From positions 1-55,242 of the forward strand of contig JAJYTD010000027.1 in NCBI GenBank assembly GCA_021793235.1: DNA of 55,242 nt, given 5' to 3'. This stretch comes from Actinomycetes bacterium (GTDB lineage Bacteria; Actinomycetota; Actinomycetes; Streptosporangiales; Streptosporangiaceae). Shown in pieces: positions 26,058 to 33,677 of this stretch (positions are counted from its first letter, which is position 1; each line of letters opens with the position of its first letter). The translations under genes were made by a program, and so were the position numbers. Under the pieces are notes generated by a model. It did not search any database. It was given only the letters and a program-made list of their open reading frames with translations, and had not been told where the DNA came from.

Positions 26058-27143
26058 ATGGCGTGCCGATGTCCTACGCACAGCAGCCGCGTGGCCGAGA
26101 GCGACTTTCCCGTGGGGGTGGTGATCCCGCTCCAAGGACCCGCCGGGATCTTCGGACCCTCGTGCGAGGCGGTCACCGAGGTGGCCATCGACATGATCAA
26201 CCGGTCCGGCGGGATCCTGGGCCGGTACGTCCGTCCGGTCGTCATCGACGGCGGCGCACCCCCGCAGGACATCGCGAGCGAAGTCGGCTCACTGATCACT
26301 TCGGGACGGATCCACGCGGTCACCGGATGGCACATATCGCGGGTCCGCCAGCACCTCGTACCCGTGGTCTCCGAGCACGTCCCCTATGTCTACACCTCAC
26401 TCTATGAGGGCGGGGAAAGCACCGCAGGCGTCTTCTGCTCGGGTGAGACGCCCCCTGACCAGATCGCGCCGGCGATGCGCTGGATGCGCGACGAACTGGG
26501 GATGCGGCGGTGCTTCGTGGTGGGGGACGACTACGTCTGGCCGTTGGGCACCGCGCAATTCGTGCGCGAGTACGCCCACGATCTGGGGATCGACCTCGTC
26601 GGCGAGTCCTTCGTGGCACTGGGCACCCAGGATTTCGACCGCACTGTGGCCCAGGTGGCGCGAAGCGGCGCGGACACCGTGATCATGCTGTTGGTCGGCC
26701 AGGACGCCGTGTGCTTCAACCGCGCCTTCTCCGCCCGCGGGCTCCACGAGCGGATCCGCCGTCTCACTCCGCTGATGGAGGAGAACATGCTGCTGGGCAG
26801 TGGCGCCGAGGCCGGCGAAGAACTCTACGTCGCCGCGGCCTACTTCCGCTCCCTGGTCACACAATCGGCGCTGGACCTGGCCGGCGCCTACGCCCGGATG
26901 CACGGCCCTGATGCCCCGACGCTGAACAACATGGCCGAGTCCTGTTTCGAAGGCCTGATGGCTCTGGCCGCGCTGACGGGCCGCGCCCGGACGGCACAGC
27001 CCAGAAGGGTGGCCGCTGTGAGCGATGAGGTGGGCTACGACGGCCCGCGGGGGGCGATGCAGATCAGCGAGGGGCACGTGCGTCAGCGCGTCTACCTGGC
27101 GCAGACGGACGGGACCGAGTTCGACATCGTGACCCGGCTCTGA
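26058..27143 (+). CDS. AmiC-like cytoplasmic amide-sensor / type 1 binding-fold protein
   Basis: Protein of 361 residues with the periplasmic-binding-protein type 1 fold of the AmiC/UrtA/FmdD group: FPVGVVIPLQGPAGIFGPS, then AIDMINRSGGILGRYV, and WMRDELGMRRCFVVGDDYVWP near residue 150. No signal peptide or lipobox is present and no urea-type ABC transporter genes follow, so it is probably a cytoplasmic amide sensor like Pseudomonas AmiC rather than a transporter subunit. No AmiR antiterminator gene is seen. ATG 26058, with GAGG five bases upstream, is chosen over GTG 26052. It lies 269 bases upstream of fmdB in the same direction. Confidence 0.82.
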   Translation: MACRCPTHSSRVAESDFPVGVVIPLQGPAGIFGPSCEAVTEVAIDMINRSGGILGRYVRPVVIDGGAPPQDIASEVGSLITSGRIHAVTGWHISRVRQHLVPVVSEHVPYVYTSLYEGGESTAGVFCSGETPPDQIAPAMRWMRDELGMRRCFVVGDDYVWPLGTAQFVREYAHDLGIDLVGESFVALGTQDFDRTVAQVARSGADTVIMLLVGQDAVCFNRAFSARGLHERIRRLTPLMEENMLLGSGAEAGEELYVAAAYFRSLVTQSALDLAGAYARMHGPDAPTLNNMAESCFEGLMALAALTGRARTAQPRRVAAVSDEVGYDGPRGAMQISEGHVRQRVYLAQTDGTEFDIVTRL

Positions 27144-27412
27144 ATCCTTTGCCGGCCGCTGCGGCGGGTCGGCCTTTCGCGGCGGCCGCTCCTGCCGGGT
27201 GCGGCTCACGCACGCCCTGTCCCGCCCGGCCGCGTCCATCGAGGACCGCACCAGAATCCTGCGGGCCCGGCGGTGCCGCGGCCGGCGCCGGGCCCCGCAG
27301 GCAGCCCTCCGGCCCCCGTCGGCCACCCGCCTTCCCCATCGACGTCGGTCGGCACCACCCTTGACTTTTCTTTTCACGTGAGACATTTTCATTTGAAAGA
27401 AAAGGAGGATGC

Positions 27413-27691
27413 ATGGTCAGCTACCTCTACCGATGCCCTGAGCGACACGAGACCACGGCCGATGCCCCCATGGGCAAAGCCGCTCCGCACGTGGAATGCG
27501 CCTGCGGAGAACAGGCGCGCCGGGCGTTCACCGCCCCGATGCTTTCGAGCCTGCCCCGCGCCGGACAGCGCGCAGTGGAGGGCGCCATGGCCACCGCTGA
27601 AGCGCCCGCCGTCGTCACCGAAGTACCGCCGGCATACTCCGCTCCGGGTCCGGCCTCGGACCCGCGGCATTCGCTGCTTCCCCGACCGTGA
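27413..27691 (+). CDS. fmdB: FmdB-family zinc-ribbon protein
   Basis: Small protein of 92 residues. The N-terminus, YLYRCPERHETT with a later ECACGEQARRAF, is the FmdB-type zinc ribbon; one canonical cysteine of the first knuckle is replaced by histidine (CPERH). FmdB was first described in the formamidase gene cluster of Methylophilus as a putative regulator, and its exact function is unknown. The C-terminal half is Pro/Ala-rich. A perfect AAGGAGG lies four bases before ATG 27413. Immediately followed by the channel and formamidase genes. Confidence 0.86.
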   Translation: MVSYLYRCPERHETTADAPMGKAAPHVECACGEQARRAFTAPMLSSLPRAGQRAVEGAMATAEAPAVVTEVPPAYSAPGPASDPRHSLLPRP

Positions 27692-27698
27692 GCCCGCC

Positions 27699-28325
27699 AT
27701 GAGCGCAGTCGGACTCTTCTACGTGGGATCGGTCCTGATCATCAACGGGCTGGTGCTGCTGAAGGTGATCAGCGCTGAGGCGGCCACTCCGCTCAACCTC
27801 TTCGTCGGGGCGCTGCAGGTCACCGTCCCCACCGCACTACTGCTGCACGACCCCGGGCCCATGACCGCCGCGGACGCCGGGCCGCTCTACCTCTTCGGCT
27901 TCACCTACCTGTGGGTGGGCATCAACGCGATCACCGGCTGGGACCCCCGCGGATTCGGTTGGTTCTCCCTGTTCGTGGCGATCACGGCGGTGGCCGTCTC
28001 CGGATACACCGGTCTGGCCCGCGGCGATGGGCCGTTCGCCGTGATCTGGCTGTACTGGGCGGTCCTCTGGTTCCTCTTCTTCTGCGTACTGGGCCTTGGC
28101 CTCTCCCGGCTCACCCGGACCACCGGCTGGTTCGCGATCGTCACCGGGGTGGCCACGGCGGCCGTACCCGGATTCCTCCTGATGACCGGCTACTGGCCGA
28201 CCACCCCCATGGTGACCATCGGCCTGGTCGCCGTAGCACTCCTCACCCTCATCTGGCTGGGAGCGGCCGCCATGCGCCCCGCTGCCGATCCGACCCGCCA
28301 CACAGCCGCGGAGCCCGCACCGTAG
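27699..28325 (+). CDS. amiS: AmiS/UreI-family amide or urea channel
   Basis: Membrane protein of 208 residues with six to seven helices. The start VGLFYVGSVLIINGLVLL and the central LFGFTYLWVGINAITGWDPRGFGW are signatures of the AmiS/UreI family, proton-gated or facilitated channels for urea and short amides. In this setting formamide is the likely substrate. ATG at 27699 is only seven bases after the fmdB stop and has no strong ribosome site, suggesting coupling. The protein tail is Pro/Thr-rich. Confidence 0.9.
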   Translation: MSAVGLFYVGSVLIINGLVLLKVISAEAATPLNLFVGALQVTVPTALLLHDPGPMTAADAGPLYLFGFTYLWVGINAITGWDPRGFGWFSLFVAITAVAVSGYTGLARGDGPFAVIWLYWAVLWFLFFCVLGLGLSRLTRTTGWFAIVTGVATAAVPGFLLMTGYWPTTPMVTIGLVAVALLTLIWLGAAAMRPAADPTRHTAAEPAP

Positions 28326-28395
28326 CGCCCGCGCCCCGCACCGATCCCCATCCGCACAACAGATAACCGACCACCGCAGAAAGACGGGTACCACC

Positions 28396-29643
28396 ATGCC
28401 TGAGGTCATCTTCAGCCACGACCCGGCCAAGCCCATGGCCGAGCAGAACGTCCCCGGCCACAACCGCTGGCACCCCGACATCCCACCGGCCGCCTCCGTC
28501 CGCTCCGGGCAAGAGTTCCGGGTGGAGTGCCGGGAATGGACCGATGGCCAGATCGGCAACAACGACTCGGCCAACGACGTCCGAGACGTCAACATCAACA
28601 ATTCCCACATGCTCAGCGGCCCCATCGCGGTCGAAGGGGCCGAACCGGGGGACCTGGTCGCCATCGACATCATGGACCTGGGGCCCATCCCCCAGCAGAA
28701 CGGGCCGGTATGCGGCCAAGGCTGGGGATACAGCGGCATCTTCGCCAAGGTCAACGGCGGCGGCTTCCTCACCGACTACTACCCCGAAGCCTACAAGGCC
28801 ATCTGGGACTTCCACGGCCAAGAGACGACGTCCCGGCACATCCCCGGGGTCCGCTTCACCGGGATCTCCCACCCCGGCCTGTTCGGTGTCGCCCCCTCAC
28901 ATGAGCTCCTGGGCAAATGGAACGAGCGCGAGCGCGCACTGATCGCCACCGATCCCGACCGGGTGCCTCCGCTGGCGCTGCCGCCACTGGTGGACAGCAC
29001 CCTGGCGGGGCGGGCCGACGAGGCGACGGCCGCGAGAGTGGCCGCCGAGGGGGCACGGACCGTTCCACCTCGGGAGAACGGCGGCAACCACGACATCAAG
29101 AACTTCACCCGGGGCTCGCGGGTGTTCTACCCCGTCCATGTGCCCGGAGCCCTGCTCTCGGTGGGCGACCTCCACTTCAGCCAGGGCGACGGGGAGATCA
29201 ACTTCTGCGGCGCCATCGAAATGGGGGGCTTCATCGACCTGCGCGTCGAAGTCATCAAGGGCGGAATGGAGACCTACGGTGTGCACAACAACCCGGTCCT
29301 CATCCCGGGACGGGTGCAGCCGCAGTACTCCGAGTGGCTGACGTTCATCGGCGTCTCGGTGGACCACCGCGACAACACCAACTACTACATGGACGCCACG
29401 CTGGCCTACCGCAACGCCTGCCTCAACGCGATCGAATACCTCAAGAAGTGGGGCTACACCGGGGAGCAGGCCTACCTCATCCTCGGCACGGCCCCCATCG
29501 AAGGACGTATCAGCGGGGTGGTCGACCTGCCCAATGCGTGCTGCTCTGTGTACCTGCCCACCGAGATCTTCGACTTCGACATCCGCCCCGGCAATGGCGG
29601 ACCGGTGAAGACCGACCGCGGCCAGGTGTGCGTCGCCTCGTAG
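28396..29643 (+). CDS. fmdA: Formamidase (acetamidase/formamidase family)
   Basis: Cytoplasmic amidase of 415 residues, predicted to hydrolyse formamide to formate and ammonia. Strongly conserved stretches are PGHNRWHPDIPP, TDGQIGNNDSANDV, LSGPIAVEGAEPGDLV, NGGNHDIKNFTRGS and FYPVHVPGALLSVGDLHFSQ, as in FmdA of methylotrophs and other bacteria. The conserved C-terminal ISGVVDLPNACCSVYLPTEIF is complete, and the length is normal for the family. It is the last gene of the locus and is followed by a terminator. With the channel and sensor it forms a nitrogen-scavenging unit. Confidence 0.95.
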   Translation: MPEVIFSHDPAKPMAEQNVPGHNRWHPDIPPAASVRSGQEFRVECREWTDGQIGNNDSANDVRDVNINNSHMLSGPIAVEGAEPGDLVAIDIMDLGPIPQQNGPVCGQGWGYSGIFAKVNGGGFLTDYYPEAYKAIWDFHGQETTSRHIPGVRFTGISHPGLFGVAPSHELLGKWNERERALIATDPDRVPPLALPPLVDSTLAGRADEATAARVAAEGARTVPPRENGGNHDIKNFTRGSRVFYPVHVPGALLSVGDLHFSQGDGEINFCGAIEMGGFIDLRVEVIKGGMETYGVHNNPVLIPGRVQPQYSEWLTFIGVSVDHRDNTNYYMDATLAYRNACLNAIEYLKKWGYTGEQAYLILGTAPIEGRISGVVDLPNACCSVYLPTEIFDFDIRPGNGGPVKTDRGQVCVAS

Positions 29644-29658
29644 CCGCCCATGGGCAAA

Positions 29659-29696
29659 GCCGCGGGGGCGGGCGGGCAGCCGCCCGGCCCCGCGGC
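29659..29696 (+). terminator. Hairpin terminator after fmdA
   Basis: Long GC stem 15 bases after the stop: outer arms GCCGCGGGG (29659-29667) and CCCCGCGGC (29688-29696), inner arms CGGGCGG and CCGCCCG with a four-base loop. Confidence 0.78.
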
Positions 29697-29874
29697 CTTG
29701 TCGCCGCTTCTCTGCGGCGCGCGCACCGCAGAACGGCCCGGCACGGCCCCGATTCCTCGCGGTGCCACGGACACGGAGAACCGCAGAAGCGGTGCGCACA
29801 CCGGCGCTTACGGCCACGGGAGGGCCGAAGCGGCGTGGTGCTCTGCGCTGTCGGCGTCCCGGCACCGCTGCGGT

Positions 29875-30174
29875 TCAGGGGCGCGGAAGCGTCCTGCTCC
29901 AGCGGCGGCGGGAGTGCCCCTTTCCCGTGGTGGCGGCACGGCATTTCGGGCACACCCGCCGTACCGCATCGGCCGCGCCACCGGATTCGGGGAATGCGTC
30001 GGTCCAGGGGATGTGCTGGAAACGCTGCAGCCGCGACCTGCTCAGCGCCAGGCCGCACAGTGTCTGGTTCTGGCCCGGCCACCAGGCGTGTGCCTCGCCC
30101 GCGGGCATCCGCACACCATCGGGGTCTCGCCATTGGCTCGAAGCCGCCACGGAAGGCTCAGCGCGTGCCGCCAT
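29875..30174 (-). CDS. Small conserved actinobacterial protein with a CPKC motif
   Basis: Protein of 99 residues. Its middle part (WRDPDGVRMPAGEAHAWWPG, a cysteine in QTLCGLAL, a histidine in QHIPW, and VCPKCRAAT) looks like a conserved small zinc-binding or restriction-alleviation-like protein seen in actinomycetes. The function is unknown. ATG at 30174 follows GAGGGGGAAG, a good ribosome site, and codon use is ordinary for the region, both supporting a real gene although several other frames are open here. It lies between the formamidase and the LacI gene, on the strand of the latter but 160 bases downstream. Confidence 0.62.
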   Translation of the reverse strand: MAARAEPSVAASSQWRDPDGVRMPAGEAHAWWPGQNQTLCGLALSRSRLQRFQHIPWTDAFPESGGAADAVRRVCPKCRAATTGKGHSRRRWSRTLPRP

Positions 30175-30334
30175 CGTCTTCCCCCTCTGCCGACCCCGCC
30201 TTCCGGTTTCACCGGCGTCGGTACCGGTCCCCTGCCCGCATTCCGCGGTCTCCATGCCCCAGGAGCGGTTCCGGCTCCCGGGCACCCCCACAAGCCTGCA
30301 TGCCGCCGACGGTATCGGCACCGACCAGCACCGA

Positions 30335-31366
30335 TCAGCACGGTGCGGCCGCGGCGATACCGCGGTCGACGAGGTAGGTGGCGACGATCGTGCTGCTGAA
30401 GGAGATCTCCGGTTCGCGAATACGGCGGAAGAGCAGTTCGGCGGCGAACCGGCCCAGTGAGGCGGTGTCGTAGCCGACCACCGTGACCGGGTAGGGCAGC
30501 AGGTGGGCGAATTCGAAGTCGTCGAACCCCGCCAGGCGCACCCGCGCCCCGCGCCGGACCACCTCGCCTACGGCGCCCGAGAGGATCCGGTTGTTGCCGC
30601 AGAGGATCGCCGTGGGCGGGGAGGCTTCGCCGAGCATGCGCGCCACGGCATCGCCGGCCACGCCCGGGGCGTCGGAGGGGGTCTCCACGAACCGCGCCCG
30701 GTCGGCCACGCCCGCGGCCTCCAGCTCCTCGCGGGCGCCGGCCAGGCGCTCGCTCATCGTCCAGGAGTTCAGCGAGTCGGTGACGATGCCGATGCGGTCA
30801 TGGCCCTCGGTGAGCAGCCGCTGCACGGCCGTGCGCGCGCCTCCCCGGTTGTCGATGAGCACGGCATCGCCCTCGATTCCGGTCGGCGGCCGGTCGACGA
30901 ACACCACGGGGGTGCCCTGGTCGGTCTCGGCCCGCAGGTAGGACTGGTCCTCGCCGGTGGGGACGATGATCAGGCCGTCGACTCGCCGCTGGCACAGGTC
31001 CATCGCGAGCTCGGTCTCCCGTTGGGCGTCCCAGCCGGAACTGGCCGTGAAGAGCTGGGTGTCGAAGCGCTGGGCGACCCGGGCCGCGGCGGCGGCGATG
31101 GTGGAGTAGAACGGGTTGGCCAGGTCCAGGATGATCAGCCCGATCGTGGCGGTGCTGCGGCCGCTGCGCAGGTTCGCCGCGACGCTGTTGCGCCGGAACC
31201 CCAGTTCGCGCATTGCCAGCCCGACCCGTTCCCGCAGTGCCGGGTCGACCGTGGACACTCCGTTGACGACGCGGGATACGGTTTTGACGCTCACGCCCGC
31301 GGATCGCGCGACGTCGACCATGGTGGGTCGGCGTGTCCGCTTCGGCGCGGCGTCCCGGTCGTTCAT
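30335..31366 (-). CDS. LacI-family transcriptional repressor
   Basis: DNA-binding sugar sensor of 343 residues. The N-terminal helix-turn-helix and hinge read TMVDVARSAGVSVKTVSRVV and VAANLRSGRSTATIGLII; the rest is the periplasmic-binding-like effector domain with DLANPFYSTIAAAA and VDGLIIVPTGED. ATG at 31366 follows GGGGAG by seven bases. It is divergent from the isomerase/ABC importer operon, and two ACAACGTTGT-type palindromes lie in the shared region, one before each gene, so it most likely represses both itself and the operon until its sugar is present. Confidence 0.92.
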   Translation of the reverse strand: MNDRDAAPKRTRRPTMVDVARSAGVSVKTVSRVVNGVSTVDPALRERVGLAMRELGFRRNSVAANLRSGRSTATIGLIILDLANPFYSTIAAAAARVAQRFDTQLFTASSGWDAQRETELAMDLCQRRVDGLIIVPTGEDQSYLRAETDQGTPVVFVDRPPTGIEGDAVLIDNRGGARTAVQRLLTEGHDRIGIVTDSLNSWTMSERLAGAREELEAAGVADRARFVETPSDAPGVAGDAVARMLGEASPPTAILCGNNRILSGAVGEVVRRGARVRLAGFDDFEFAHLLPYPVTVVGYDTASLGRFAAELLFRRIREPEISFSSTIVATYLVDRGIAAAAPC

Positions 31367-31445
31367 GGTGAGGCTCCCCTTAGTCCCTGGAGTGGTGCGC
31401 GTCGCCGGGGCCGCCTCCGCCCGCTCGACGCCGAGTTCGTCGCCC

Positions 31446-31467
31446 CTGAGAAACAACGTTGTCTCAG
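31446..31467. promoter_or_regulatory. LacI-type operator 1
   Basis: ACAACGTTGT (31453-31462) is a perfect palindrome with the central CG usual for LacI-family sites, flanked by CTGAG and CTCAG. It lies about 85 bases before the repressor start codon. Confidence 0.72.
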
Positions 31468-31582
31468 ATTACCCCGAGGATCGCGCCGGCAAGGGGCAAA
31501 GGAAACGCGCCCTTCTGGCCAGGTTTCTCGTTTTCACAGCTAGATATTGACTTTTCCGCGTGATAGGGATCACTCTTACTAA

Positions 31583-31595
31583 GGCAACGTTGTCC
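31583..31595. promoter_or_regulatory. LacI-type operator 2
   Basis: GGCAACGTTGTCC shares the CAACGTTGT core of operator 1 and lies 20 bases before the isomerase start codon, downstream of a TTGACT -35-like box at 31547-31552. A repressor here would sit over the transcription start. Confidence 0.7.
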
Positions 31596-31614
31596 CACAG
31601 CGTGGAGGTCGGGC

Positions 31615-32661
31615 ATGCGCCCAGTTCCTATGCCGATCAGCGTGATGGAGCACTTCTACCGCGGTGGAGCCGCTCTCGAAGAGTTCCGGGGTGGCCCGTC
31701 ACGATGTGAGCGTTCACCTGAGGAGTGGCTCGGCTCGGTGACCACCCGCTTCGGCTCCTCCACCGAGGGGCTGAGCCGCCTCCCGGACGGCACGCTGCTG
31801 CGTGCGGCCGTGGCAGCCGATCCGCAGGCGTGGCTGGGCCCCGACCACCGTGAACGGCTGGGCGACCAGCCCGCGCTCCTGGTCAAGCTGATCGACGCCG
31901 GCGAGCGCCTGCCGGTCCACTTCCACCCCGATCGGGGCTTCGCGCGGCAGCACCTGGCATGCTGCCACGGCAAGACCGAGGCGTGGGCCGTCCTCGACGC
32001 GAAACCGGGGACAACCGCCCACGTGGGCTTCTCCCGCCCTGTCGGCCGCGATGAGCTCGCCGACCTGGTGGCGCGCCAAGACACCGACGGCCTGCTCGCC
32101 CGGATGCACGAGTTCGCCCTGCGCCCCGGCGACACGCTCTTCGTCCCCGCTGGCCTGCCGCACGCCCTGGGAGCCGGCGCCCTGGTGGCCGAGGTGCAGG
32201 AGCCCACCGACTTCTCCATCCTGCTGGAGTGGCAGGGCTTCGCCCTGGACGGCCCCGCCGAGGGGCACCTGGGCCTGGGCTTCGATGTCGCCCTGGAGGC
32301 CGTCCGCCGCGACGCGCTGCCCCGCGCCGAGGCACAGGCACTGGTGCGCCGAGGAGTCCTGGACTCCCCCGCCGCGGACCGGCCCCAGGCCCTCCTCCCG
32401 CCGGATTCAGCCCCCTACTTCCGCGCCGAGCTGCTGCGGCCCGCCCAGGGCGTCGCCGTCCCCGAGGGGTTCGCCGTCCTCCTCGCCACCGACGGCAGCG
32501 GGCGGCTGCGCCCGCGCACCGGCGCGGACACGCCGATCCGGCGCGGCGACGCCCTGGTCCTGCCGCACGCCGCAGGCCCCCACACGCTCAGCGGGGACGT
32601 CCGTGCCCTGCTCTTCCGTCCTCCCGGCCCCGAGGCCGGATCCCCATCCCCCACTCCGTGA
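31615..32661 (+). CDS. manA: Class I mannose-6-phosphate isomerase-like protein
   Basis: Cupin-fold sugar-phosphate isomerase of 348 residues. The metal site is seen in LPVHFHPDRGFARQHL and CCHGKTEAWAVLD, with later LFVPAGLPHALGAGALVAEV, as in type I phosphomannose isomerases. The enzyme would interconvert mannose- and fructose-6-phosphate or a related pair, feeding sugar from the transporter encoded downstream into glycolysis. It is divergent from the other family copies and may act on another hexose. GGAGG lies six bases before ATG 31615. First gene of the LacI-controlled operon. Confidence 0.85.
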   Translation: MRPVPMPISVMEHFYRGGAALEEFRGGPSRCERSPEEWLGSVTTRFGSSTEGLSRLPDGTLLRAAVAADPQAWLGPDHRERLGDQPALLVKLIDAGERLPVHFHPDRGFARQHLACCHGKTEAWAVLDAKPGTTAHVGFSRPVGRDELADLVARQDTDGLLARMHEFALRPGDTLFVPAGLPHALGAGALVAEVQEPTDFSILLEWQGFALDGPAEGHLGLGFDVALEAVRRDALPRAEAQALVRRGVLDSPAADRPQALLPPDSAPYFRAELLRPAQGVAVPEGFAVLLATDGSGRLRPRTGADTPIRRGDALVLPHAAGPHTLSGDVRALLFRPPGPEAGSPSPTP

Positions 32662-32708
32662 TCCGCTTCAGCGCACGCGGAGAGCATTCACCCGAAAGGA
32701 ACACGGCC

Positions 32709-33677
32709 ATGCCGAACCAGCACAGCCCTCTGAAGGCGATCGCTCTACTGTCCATCGGCGCCCTGACTCTGGCCGGCTGCAGCGAGGAGCCCCTGGGTTC
32801 CGGAGGCGACGACAGCGGTTCCGGCGGCGAGGTGGAAACCGTGGGGCTGATGGTCCAAGACCTCAGCAACCCGTTCTTCACCGCCATGCAGGAAGGGGTC
32901 GAGAAGGCCGCCGAGGAGATGGGCGCCACCGTCGTCACCGAGGACGGCCGCCAGGACCTCGACGCGCAGAACGAGCACATCGACTCCTTCATCCAGCAGC
33001 AGATCGACGTCCTGCTGATCAACCCGGTCGACTCCGAGGGGATCGCCCCGGCGGTGCAGCGGGCCCTCGACGCCGACATCACCGTGGTCGCGGTGGACGT
33101 CACCGCCGAAGGCGCCCAGGCCACCATCACCTCCGACAACGTCCAGGCCGGCGAGCAGGTCTGCGAGCACCTGTTCGAGGAGATGGGCGGCGAGGGCGAC
33201 ATCCTCATCATCGACGGCACCCCGATCTCCTCCATCCAGGACCGGGTGGAGGGCTGCGAGAAGGTGCTGGAGGAGTACCCCGACATCGAGGTGGTCGGCC
33301 ACCAGAACGGAGACAACAACCGCAGCGAGGCACTGGACATCGCCACCGACATGCTCACCGCCAACCCCGACGTCGACGGGATCTTCGCGGTCAACGACCC
33401 CACGGCGCTGGGCGCGACGCTGGCCGCCGAGCAGGCCGGAGCCGACGATGTGATGATCGTGGGCGTCGACGGCGCGCCGGAGGCCGAGGAGGAGCTGGCC
33501 AAGGAGGGCTCGGTGTTCGTCGCCAGCGCCGCCCAGGACCCCAAGATGCTGGGCGTGCGCGGCCTGGAGATGGCCGTGGACCTGCGCGCCGGTGAGGAGC
33601 TGGAGGAGGACACCATCCTCGTCGAGACCTCCCTGGTCACCCCGGACAACCTCGACGACTATGAGGGCTGGCAGTGA
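32709..33677 (+). CDS. Sugar-binding lipoprotein (RbsB/CUT2 type)
   Basis: Extracellular binding protein of 322 residues. The signal peptide ends in the lipobox LTLAGC near residue 21, followed by a Gly/Ser/Asp linker. The mature fold is the ribose/galactose type: TVGLMVQDLSNPFFTAMQEG, VLLINPVDSEGIAPAV and FAVNDPTALGA. Such proteins bind ribose, xylose, fructose, allose or similar monosaccharides; the isomerase in the operon favours a hexose. AAGGA lies eight bases before ATG 32709. The stop overlaps the ATPase start. Confidence 0.92.
   Translation: MPNQHSPLKAIALLSIGALTLAGCSEEPLGSGGDDSGSGGEVETVGLMVQDLSNPFFTAMQEGVEKAAEEMGATVVTEDGRQDLDAQNEHIDSFIQQQIDVLLINPVDSEGIAPAVQRALDADITVVAVDVTAEGAQATITSDNVQAGEQVCEHLFEEMGGEGDILIIDGTPISSIQDRVEGCEKVLEEYPDIEVVGHQNGDNNRSEALDIATDMLTANPDVDGIFAVNDPTALGATLAAEQAGADDVMIVGVDGAPEAEEELAKEGSVFVASAAQDPKMLGVRGLEMAVDLRAGEELEEDTILVETSLVTPDNLDDYEGWQ

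Noticed and set aside
27467-29663. A 17-base repeat CCCATGGGCAAAGCCGC inside fmdB and again just after fmdA
   Set aside because: One copy is ordinary coding sequence and the other leads into a terminator; there is no further similarity around them, so chance is the best explanation.
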